A stretch of DNA of 5,914 bases from Crocinitomicaceae bacterium. GTDB taxonomy: Bacteria > Bacteroidota > Bacteroidia > Flavobacteriales_D > Crocinitomicaceae. Below, in pieces: positions 1 through 4,461 of the stretch. The stretch covers positions 1-5,914 of the forward strand of contig JABSPC010000240.1 of assembly GCA_013215515.1 (NCBI GenBank), read 5' to 3'. Position numbers and translations under genes: made by a program. The notes under the pieces were generated by a model. It saw nothing but the letters and a program-made list of their open reading frames with translations, was not told the origin of the DNA and searched no databases. Within the stretch, counting starts at the first letter, position 1; every line of letters starts with the position of its first letter.

Positions 1-142
1 AAAATAATTACCAGTTGGTAGATTTATTCTGTTCACCTTGAATCCTGAATTGTGCTTCGTAATTGACAATGCATTGTCAATTACGAAGCACAATTCAGGA
101 TTCAAGGTGAACAGAATAAATCTACCAACTGGTAATTATTTT
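1..142. repeat. Perfect 142-bp palindrome (two 71-bp arms, no spacer) at the window edge
   Basis: Bases 1-71 are the exact reverse complement of bases 72-142, with the symmetry axis between 71 and 72 inside the sequence aattgacaatgcattgtcaa. Pairing is perfect to the first base of the window, so the full extent to the left cannot be seen. The right arm carries a sensible reading frame, the sorting-domain tail of a T9SS protein, that continues past the palindrome to a stop at 200-202. In that frame the left arm reaches a stop at 5-7 and gives no recognisable protein. The right arm is therefore probably the true genomic sequence and the left arm a folded-back copy. Long spacer-less perfect palindromes are unstable in bacteria (SbcCD cleavage is the known cause), which favours a chimeric contig end over a native repeat. 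A covalently closed hairpin end is a remote alternative. Confidence 0.95.
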
Positions 143-202
143 GTACAACTAACAAATAATGCAGGACATATAGTACATGTTGAAAAGATTATATTTCAAT
201 AA
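71..202 (+). CDS. 3' end of a secreted protein with a T9SS type A C-terminal sorting domain (5' part missing)
   Basis: The frame ending at TAA 200-202 gives about 43 residues from the palindrome axis. They include the segment INLPTGNYFVQLTNNAGHIV and end in VEKIIFQ. The pattern 'hydrophobic-x-L-P-x-G-x-Y-F-V-x-L-x-(N/D)-x-x-G-x-x-V-x-x-K-I-I' is the hallmark last two-thirds of the Por secretion (type IX) C-terminal sorting domain of Bacteroidetes. That domain directs proteins through the outer membrane to the cell surface or medium and is then cleaved. The rest of the protein, including its functional domain, is missing because the sequence folds back at base 71/72. The stop overlaps the next start by one base (TAATG), so the downstream lipoprotein is probably co-transcribed and translationally coupled. 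The C-terminal identity is firm; the enzymatic or adhesive role of the parent protein is unknown. Confidence 0.75.
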   Translation, partial: ALSITKHNSGFKVNRINLPTGNYFVQLTNNAGHIVHVEKIIFQ

Positions 203-675
203 TGAAATACGCTTATTTAATCGTTATTGGAATGCTTCTAGTTTCTTGTGTTAGCGAGGACACTGGGTCCACTGAAGGGAATGCAGATCACAAGGAGCAA
301 TCCAATAAGCCGAGATACACATCCAAGGTTTATTTACTACAAGATGTAGGTTGGTGTTACCAAATATTTAAAGGGTCCAAAATTATTTTGAATCAAAAAC
401 ACATTCCCGCAGTTCAAGGAATAAAAGGATTTGAAACAAAAGAAAAAGCTGAATTAGCCGCTAATTTTATTTTAGAAAGAGTTAATGCTGGTGATGAACG
501 TCCTTCTGTGACACCAGAAGAATTGGACAGCATTGGAGCCATTGATTTAATAAATGATTTTGGTCCTCCGCCATCAATGGAGAATCCTCCGCCACCTCCA
601 ACCGAACTCCCGATCAATGTCCCTCCTCCACCTTCAGACGAAGAAGTGAGGGAAGAAGAGTACAGTGAAATGTAA
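202..675 (+). CDS. DUF4907-like lipoprotein with proline-rich tail
   Basis: This 157-residue protein starts with a lipoprotein signal: hydrophobic residues 3-14 and lipobox LVSC at 13-16, giving a lipidated Cys16. After a polar linker, residues about 42-113 contain GWCYQIFKGSKIILNQKHIP, then AVQGIKGFETKEKAELAANF and a PSVTPEELDSIG ending. This matches my recollection of the Bacteroidetes DUF4907 family (Gly-Tyr-x-Ile core, HIPAVQG, 'GF-x-(T/S)-x-E-x-A', 'vT-x-x-(D/E)-L'). The family has no established biochemical role. Residues about 121-146 are rich in proline, with runs such as GPPPSMENPPPPPTELP, followed by a very acidic end. This tail lies beyond the conserved domain and is probably an extended disordered segment. 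The start overlaps the preceding T9SS gene stop (TAATG), suggesting an accessory lipoprotein for that secreted protein. Family call is likely; function unknown. Confidence 0.8.
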   Translation: MKYAYLIVIGMLLVSCVSEDTGSTEGNADHKEQSNKPRYTSKVYLLQDVGWCYQIFKGSKIILNQKHIPAVQGIKGFETKEKAELAANFILERVNAGDERPSVTPEELDSIGAIDLINDFGPPPSMENPPPPPTELPINVPPPPSDEEVREEEYSEM

Positions 676-690
676 TTCTCTTCAATTAAA

Positions 691-1323
691 ATGGATAAAA
701 ACAAAGCAGCCGTCCAGATCTTCAATAAACTTGCTAATCTGTATCAAGAAAAGTTCATGAATGTTGAGCTGTACACCGATTCATTCAAATTTCTATGCTA
801 CACAATTTCAAAAGAAAACCCTGAAATTTTAGAACTTGCTTGCGGCCCTGGAAATATTACAAAACATCTATTAACCCTCAGACCTGATTTCAAAATTCTT
901 GGAACGGACCTTTCAAGCAACATGATTGAACTGGCCAAGACTAATAATCCTTCGGCGGAATTTGAGGTAATGGATTCTCGTGAAGTCTCAGGGCTATCAA
1001 AATCATTCGATGCGATCATTTGCGGCTTCCTCCTCCCCTATTTATCGAAAGAAGAAGCAATTGAATTGATAAGAGATTATGCATCAATTCTAAATCGTGA
1101 AGGACTAATTTATATCAGCACCATGGAAGACGACTATTCCAAATCTGGATTCACGAAAGGAAGTACAGGAGACGAAATATACATGCATTACCATCAATCA
1201 GATTATTTGACAGAAGCAATGAAATCAAGTGGTTTGGAGTTGATCAAGTTAGAACGAATTGAAACTGTGAATGAAAATGAGTCGACAACCGTAGATTTAA
1301 TCCTCATCGCAAAAAAAATCTGA
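691..1323 (+). CDS. Class I SAM-dependent methyltransferase
   Basis: A 210-residue cytoplasmic protein with the Rossmann-type methyltransferase fold. Motif I is LELACGPGN (about 47-55), the glycine-rich SAM loop. The acidic end of strand 2 is GTDLSSNMIELAK (71-83), where Asp73 should bind the ribose hydroxyls of SAM. VMDS (93-96) is the adenine-contacting region, and FDAIICGFLLPYL (106-118) is the strand 4 motif. A C-terminal strand pair ends in VDLILIAKK. Length is typical of a stand-alone small-molecule methyltransferase of the Methyltransf_11/25 type; the substrate cannot be read from the sequence. There is no signal peptide or membrane segment. It begins 15 bases after the DUF4907-like gene on the same strand, without a clear Shine-Dalgarno sequence, so it may be read from the same transcript. 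No functional link to the lipoprotein is evident. Confidence 0.88.
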   Translation: MDKNKAAVQIFNKLANLYQEKFMNVELYTDSFKFLCYTISKENPEILELACGPGNITKHLLTLRPDFKILGTDLSSNMIELAKTNNPSAEFEVMDSREVSGLSKSFDAIICGFLLPYLSKEEAIELIRDYASILNREGLIYISTMEDDYSKSGFTKGSTGDEIYMHYHQSDYLTEAMKSSGLELIKLERIETVNENESTTVDLILIAKKI

Positions 1324-1335
1324 ATCACTTTTTAT

Positions 1336-1343
1336 TATCTTCG
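1336..1343 (+). promoter_or_regulatory. Weak candidate -7 box (TATCTTCG)
   Basis: TATCTTCG differs at one position from the Bacteroidetes -7 consensus TAnnTTTG and lies in the 36-base gap after the methyltransferase. No TTG/TTTG -33 element is seen at the usual distance upstream. A start just downstream would leave only about a ten-base leader, excluding most of the AGAGGA sequence at 1344-1349. It may be chance. Confidence 0.2.
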
Positions 1344-1359
1344 AGAGGATTATAAGAAA

Positions 1360-1698
1360 ATGATAGATTATCACAACAAGCAATTCAAGGTAGTATCCAA
1401 TTCGGATAATGGAGATATTTCTGAGGAAATGATCTTTCTGTACCAACAGATTGGTGAAATTATTTCATGTGAATATGAAGGACCTAACATTAGCGACGGC
1501 CATTTGATCGGGGTTGTGGATGAAGATGGCTCAATTAATTTTCGATACCGACAATTGAATGCTCACGGTGAAGAAGTCTCGGGTATTTGCTATTCCAAAC
1601 CTGAAATAATGGACAATGGAAAAATTCGATTGCATGAATCGTGGAGATGGACTTCTGGAGATCAATCTACTGGAGAATCAATACTAGAGGAATTATGA
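1360..1698 (+). CDS. Small soluble protein of the family usually named 'n-acetylglutamate synthase' (function not supported)
   Basis: This 112-residue protein has no signal peptide or membrane segment. It starts FKVVSNSDNGDISEEMIFLY (residues 9-28) and continues with EYEGPNISDGHLIGVVDEDG (38-57). It ends in KIRLHESWRWTSGDQSTGES and ILEEL. I recognise this as a short Bacteroidetes family whose members carry the label 'n-acetylglutamate synthase'. The sequence shows no GNAT acetyl-CoA loop (R/Q-x-x-G-x-G/A) and is far shorter than ArgA-type enzymes, so that label should not be taken as a function. Regularly spaced G-x-h and R-Y-R-Q strands suggest an all-beta fold. An AGAGGA sequence ten bases upstream may act as ribosome-binding site. 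Its stop codon overlaps the next start (ATGA), so it is the first gene of a tightly coupled trio. Family recognition is good; role unknown. Confidence 0.78.
   Translation: MIDYHNKQFKVVSNSDNGDISEEMIFLYQQIGEIISCEYEGPNISDGHLIGVVDEDGSINFRYRQLNAHGEEVSGICYSKPEIMDNGKIRLHESWRWTSGDQSTGESILEEL
1686..1692 (+). promoter_or_regulatory. Ribosome-binding site deciding the 1695 start
   Basis: AGAGGAA sits two bases before ATG 1695, within the last codons of the preceding gene. It is one of the few recognisable Shine-Dalgarno-like sequences in the window. With the signal peptide, it supports 1695 over the upstream in-frame ATG at 1641. Confidence 0.45.
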
Positions 1699-2255
1699 AA
1701 TCAATCATAGTAGGCTTGTTTATCTGCCTTTATTCTCTTTCAAGTTGGAGTCAAGAAGATAAGTCTGAAAGTAGCAGCATTACATTTGGTTTAGAGCAGG
1801 ACGTACTGCCCTACATCCTTAAGGGATACATTCTAACAGGCTGGATTGGAAGTAATAATTTCCGTACTCGATTCTCATACGCAAAAGCCACCAACCCGAA
1901 ATTTATACTAGGAGAATTTACCTCATCGGATGTGGTAAATGCATTTGGAATCTCATTTGAATACTTCTTAAAAGACAATTTTGAAGGTCTATGGGTGGGC
2001 CCTGGTATTGGATACTGGACAAATAACGTTCTTTTCGATGACGGCGTCGGGTTTCAAAATGAAAGCTTAATCTTCAGTTTTGGTGGTGGATACAACTTTA
2101 GAATAACAGGTTGGCTCTATGCTTCGCCTTGGATTGCACTACACTCAAGAATATCAGGAAATAAAACAACCGTTCTCTTTGGGAACGAATACAGTCCGTC
2201 AACTTTCACACCAGAAGTGTCTGTGAAACTGGGCGTTAAACTACCTACAAAATGA
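1695..2255 (+). CDS. Outer-membrane beta-barrel-like protein
   Basis: A 186-residue exported protein. A longer in-frame start exists at 1641, but it would lie inside the previous gene and put a charged, Trp-rich stretch before the signal peptide. ATG 1695 is preferred: it begins MKSIIVGLFICLYSLSSWSQ, a clean signal peptide with likely cleavage near residue 19/20. It overlaps the previous stop as ATGA and has AGAGGAA (1686-1692) just upstream. The mature part alternates aromatic and hydrophobic residues in strand-like blocks: DVLPYILKGYILTGWIG (36-52), GISFEYFLKDNFEGLWVGPG (85-104), LIFSFGGGYNF (125-135) and TPEVSVKLGVKL (172-183). This is the pattern of a small outer-membrane barrel ending in a C-terminal beta-strand. 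Similar proteins, with 'LPY..GGY', 'GLW-G-G' and 'PE-SLKLG' blocks, occur as uncharacterised outer-membrane proteins. Export and barrel fold are likely; ligand or transport role unknown. Confidence 0.75.
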   Translation: MKSIIVGLFICLYSLSSWSQEDKSESSSITFGLEQDVLPYILKGYILTGWIGSNNFRTRFSYAKATNPKFILGEFTSSDVVNAFGISFEYFLKDNFEGLWVGPGIGYWTNNVLFDDGVGFQNESLIFSFGGGYNFRITGWLYASPWIALHSRISGNKTTVLFGNEYSPSTFTPEVSVKLGVKLPTK

Positions 2256-3376
2256 AATTATCAATTCTCTTAATTAGTTCATTCCTTCTAGTATTAGCCT
2301 CGTGTTCTAGCGATGAGACTTCAGAAAAGGATATGAAAAAATCCAATGATTCAGAAGGTGAAGCAAAAAAGCCGCCAACAGTTATTGAGTTGCCGACGAA
2401 CTACTTCAACCGATTGAAAGGAACAATTGGCGATTATCCAATAACAATGGAGTTCATTAAAATGGGGTCTGACCTGTCAGGAGAATATTTCTACGATAAA
2501 AATCAAATTCCAATTTCGATTCGAGGTGAACAAAGTCAAGTAAAGGTAGAGTTTAAAGAATACGCCGAAAACACGACTCCAACTGGTGTATTCAACGGAG
2601 AGTTTTATTCTGACGGCTCGTTCGTAGGTACATGGACCAACCCTAGAACGAAGAAAACACTTGAGATCAACATGACAACTCAACCTTCAAAGATTATTAG
2701 CTTCGAGAATACGAATCGAAAAGAAAAGAGTTGCCATACAGAGGGTGATAATTTACCTGAAGGTAATGTTCTAATGAATCCAGATGATACGCTATGCTCT
2801 GTACTTAAACTTCAAAGCATAAAAGTAAAGTGCGATGATTCGGAACTTGAAAGAACAATCAACGAGTTTATAGAATTAGAATCTGCAAATATGTTAGGTC
2901 AAGCAGCCACGTTTTCGGAAATGTTCAAACAACTGAAGGAGACTAGCTTCGAAGACGGCTTCGACATTGAAATCAGCACTTTCATTAGCTCCGTTTACAA
3001 GAACTTTATTAGTATTGAAATATCATGCTACTCTTACTATTTCCACACAGCCCACCCGAATCATCGAACTACCATAATCAACATTGACCTCAACACAGGT
3101 AAGCGTGTAGATTTTAATGATTTGATTAAAAAGGATAGTTTGCAGTCGCTCAGAACTAAGTCCCAACCTATTTTTGAGGAAATGCACGGCAATGAAGATG
3201 AAGGCTGGTATTATGGAGATGATGGATTCTTACTTCCTGAAAACTTCACCATTGAAGCAAACGGTCTAAAGTTCTGTTACAACGAATACGAAATTGGATC
3301 TTATTCTCAAGGAGCACCTTCGATTCTGGTTCCATATTCTAAAATTGAAGGATTATTGAAGCCTGGGGTTAAGTAA
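2252..3376 (+). CDS. Lipoprotein with C-terminal DUF3298-like domain
   Basis: A 374-residue protein with a lipoprotein signal: hydrophobic residues 3-16, lipobox LASC 15-18, lipidated Cys18. A charged linker to about 42 follows. Residues about 50-142 form a beta-rich segment with repeated G-x-(Y/F)-(Y/F) turns (SGEYFYDK, NGEFYSDGSFVGTWTNP), like the small barrel-like domains often placed before DUF3298. Residues about 160-185 contain Cys161 and Cys182. From about 185 to 370 the DUF3298 pattern is clear: a 'S-x-x-Y..F(I/V)SI' strand region, INIDLNTGKRVDFNDLI (276-292), and near the end NFTIEANGLKFCYNEYEIGS (331-350) followed by a YSQGAPSILVPYSKI strand. Related domains occur in the RsiV and PdaC context, so lysozyme or peptidoglycan-ligand recognition is conceivable but unproven here. 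Its ATG overlaps the previous stop (ATGA), implying coupled synthesis with the barrel-like protein and a shared envelope location. Confidence 0.8.
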   Translation: MKLSILLISSFLLVLASCSSDETSEKDMKKSNDSEGEAKKPPTVIELPTNYFNRLKGTIGDYPITMEFIKMGSDLSGEYFYDKNQIPISIRGEQSQVKVEFKEYAENTTPTGVFNGEFYSDGSFVGTWTNPRTKKTLEINMTTQPSKIISFENTNRKEKSCHTEGDNLPEGNVLMNPDDTLCSVLKLQSIKVKCDDSELERTINEFIELESANMLGQAATFSEMFKQLKETSFEDGFDIEISTFISSVYKNFISIEISCYSYYFHTAHPNHRTTIINIDLNTGKRVDFNDLIKKDSLQSLRTKSQPIFEEMHGNEDEGWYYGDDGFLLPENFTIEANGLKFCYNEYEIGSYSQGAPSILVPYSKIEGLLKPGVK

Positions 3377-3389
3377 ATTAATGCCCCCA
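3364..3389 (+). terminator. Possible hairpin over the stop codon of the DUF3298-like gene (weak terminator candidate)
   Basis: TGGGGTTAA (3364-3372) can pair with TTAA (3378-3381) and CCCCA (3385-3389), around a five-base loop and a three-base bulge (3382-3384). The TAA stop at 3374-3376 lies in the loop. An A-rich rather than U-rich stretch follows, so it is not a canonical intrinsic terminator. It could serve as a 3' end stabiliser or be chance. Confidence 0.25.
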
Positions 3390-3480
3390 AATAAAAGTTA
3401 AACCGGCAATAATATCTCGAACAATTTGTACATTAAGAATAAGGCTATAGAAATGAATATTAGTCATTAACCTCTTCAAT

Positions 3481-3663
3481 ATGGGCTTTGGTGGATCAGT
3501 TGCAGCAATGGCTTCTTCCATAAAGGGCAACCGTGCTTTAGCGCATCGAAAAAAATCTCCACGACAAAAGTACAGGGAATTTGAAGTAGCAGCGAACAAA
3601 CAGTCACTTGACTACAAAAGCTCCATGAGTGCTGAAGACAAGCAAGCGTTAGAGCAAAACTAA
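3481..3663 (+). CDS. Small MGFGGSV-type protein, apparently cut short by a frameshift
   Basis: The 60-residue product begins MGFGGSVAAMASSIKGNRAL, then a basic stretch (HRKKSPRQKYR) and SAEDKQALEQN before a stop. The start MGFGGS-x-x-AM-x-x-S-(I/L)-K-x-N matches, from memory, a widespread family of small Bacteroidetes proteins that usually run to 80-100 residues and end in one membrane helix. This helix is missing here but is encoded directly downstream in the -1 frame (see 3657-3767). One additional A in the run at 3656-3659 would give a 95-residue protein continuing QKLIQGKKQSTFQ into the helix. The open frame may thus be a truncated reading of a frameshifted gene. It lies 104 bases after the DUF3298-like gene, with no clear ribosome-binding site. 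The family has no known function. Confidence 0.6.
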   Translation: MGFGGSVAAMASSIKGNRALAHRKKSPRQKYREFEVAANKQSLDYKSSMSAEDKQALEQN

Positions 3664-3767
3664 TTCAAGGCAAAAAACAAAGTACCTTCCAAATCACCGT
3701 GGTTCTAGCGCTATTCGTTATTGGATGCATTTTATTCCTTTTGTGGATTAATTCAGTCTTAAATTGA
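3657..3767 (+). pseudogene. Displaced C-terminal membrane helix of the MGFGGSV-type protein (-1 frame)
   Basis: Read in the -1 frame relative to the gene at 3481, this stretch encodes KLIQGKKQS, then about 22 hydrophobic residues including TVVLALFVIGCILFLLW, then INSVLN and a TGA at 3765-3767. This is a textbook transmembrane helix with a positively charged lead-in, exactly where the family's helix is expected. The frame has no start of its own; it opens after a stop at 3633-3635. It is best read as the missing end of the upstream gene, displaced by one base near the A-run 3656-3659. The cause could be a sequencing or assembly error, a real mutation, or less likely a programmed frameshift, since the local GCAAAAC is not a classic slippery heptamer. 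Confidence 0.65.
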
Positions 3768-3791
3768 ATCAACTTATTAAATCGAAAACTA

Positions 3792-3799
3792 TACATTTG
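3792..3799 (+). promoter_or_regulatory. Candidate -7 promoter box for the nitroreductase gene
   Basis: TACATTTG matches the Bacteroidetes -7 consensus TAnnTTTG exactly and lies 20 bases before the ATG at 3820. A TTG at 3764-3766 is the nearest -33 candidate, 25 bases upstream, slightly longer than the usual spacing. The placement between genes supports independent transcription of the nitroreductase, with a short leader. Confidence 0.5.
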
Positions 3800-3819
3800 C
3801 TGAACAAATCGATCAAGTA

Positions 3820-4452
3820 ATGAACTCAATCATAGAAGACCTAAATTGGAGATACGCCGTAAAACAATTTGATTCCACTAAGAAAGTCAGCGATTCTGAT
3901 TTTGAAGTTGTGAAAGAATCATTGCGTTTGACCCCAACTTCATATGGACTTCAGTCATTTACAGCCTTGATTATAGAGTCAAATGACCTAAGAGAAAAGT
4001 TAATTGAAGCTTCTTACGGACAACGTCAAGTTGCGGATGCATCCCATTTAATCGTGTTGTGCTCTTATTCGACAATTAAAAATGAAGATGTTGATTCCTA
4101 CATGCAACTCATTTCGAACACGAGAAACGTGGCTATGGAGCATCTAGAAGGTTTTTCAAATACAATTAAAGGCACTGTGAACTCGAGAACGGAAGAGGAA
4201 ATCTTGAATTGGTCGACGAGACAAACCTATATTGCTCTTGGCCAACTTTTACATACGTGCGCTTCTCTTCGAATTGACACAACACCTATGGAAGGGTTTG
4301 ATCCTGCTAAATACGATGAAATTATAGGCCTGTCTGAAAGGAACTTAACTGCTACTCTGGTTTGCCCAGTTGGATACCGTCATGAAGAAGATTCTGCGCA
4401 ACACGGTGCAAAAGTTAGAAAACCCCTAGATGATCTCATCCAGACCATCTAG
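3820..4452 (+). CDS. Nitroreductase-family FMN-dependent NAD(P)H oxidoreductase (NfsB-like)
   Basis: A 210-residue cytoplasmic flavoenzyme of the nitroreductase superfamily, close in length to NfsB (about 217). The family binds FMN as a homodimer and transfers hydride from NAD(P)H to nitroaromatics, quinones or similar acceptors; the physiological substrate is unknown. Visible landmarks follow the NfsB order. RYAVKQFD (11-18) supplies the first FMN-phosphate/isoalloxazine contacts (Arg11, Lys15). LTPTSYGLQ (37-45) is the SPSS-NSQP equivalent. QVADASHLIVLC (70-81) matches 'mLDASHVVVFC'. A Q-x-Y-I-A-L-G helix (135-141) is followed by PMEGFDP (156-162), whose Glu158-Gly159 contact the flavin. 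VGYRHEED (184-191) precedes the terminal K-V-R-K phosphate-binding residues (198-201). All expected key positions are present, so the enzyme should be active. It is preceded by a TACATTTG promoter box and ends nine bases from a convergent gene. Confidence 0.92.
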   Translation: MNSIIEDLNWRYAVKQFDSTKKVSDSDFEVVKESLRLTPTSYGLQSFTALIIESNDLREKLIEASYGQRQVADASHLIVLCSYSTIKNEDVDSYMQLISNTRNVAMEHLEGFSNTIKGTVNSRTEEEILNWSTRQTYIALGQLLHTCASLRIDTTPMEGFDPAKYDEIIGLSERNLTATLVCPVGYRHEEDSAQHGAKVRKPLDDLIQTI

Positions 4453-4453
4453 G
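4425..4453. terminator. Hairpin at the convergent gene ends (weak bidirectional terminator candidate)
   Basis: CCTAGATG (4425-4432) and CATCTAGG (4446-4453) are exact reverse complements around a 13-base loop. The nitroreductase stop TAG (4450-4452) lies in the right arm. The two convergent genes leave only nine bases between their stops, so any terminator must overlap a coding end. There is no strong U-tract on either side, only an AT-rich stretch (4454-4467), so termination here is possible but not shown. Confidence 0.3.
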
Positions 4454-4461
4454 AATTGATA

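Noticed and set aside
8..70. Extension of the T9SS gene frame into the left palindrome arm
   Set aside because: The frame is open but the residues do not resemble a sorting domain and the bases are an inverted copy of the right arm, so it is most likely not real coding sequence.
190..197. TATATTTC as a promoter -7 box for the DUF4907-like gene
   Set aside because: It deviates from TAnnTTTG, lies inside the coding end of the preceding gene and is only four bases from the ATG.
414..725. Glycine/serine-rich minus-strand open frame (103 codons)
   Set aside because: It is the antisense of the proline-rich tail of the lipoprotein; it has no homology-like motifs and overlaps a well-supported gene.
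798..1019. Minus-strand open frame within the methyltransferase gene
   Set aside because: Antisense to conserved methyltransferase motifs; no start context or recognisable protein features.
1641..1694. Upstream extension of the barrel-like protein from ATG 1641
   Set aside because: The extra 18 residues would precede a complete signal peptide and lie inside the previous gene; ATG 1695 has a ribosome-binding site and the ATGA overlap.
3425..3453. TTTG plus TATAGAAA as a promoter for the gene at 3481
   Set aside because: The second half lacks the TTTG end of the -7 consensus; similarity is no better than chance in AT-rich DNA.
3378..3599. Minus-strand open frame of 73 codons
   Set aside because: It is antisense to the MGFGGSV-type gene, which has a recognisable family start, and shows no domain or signal of its own.
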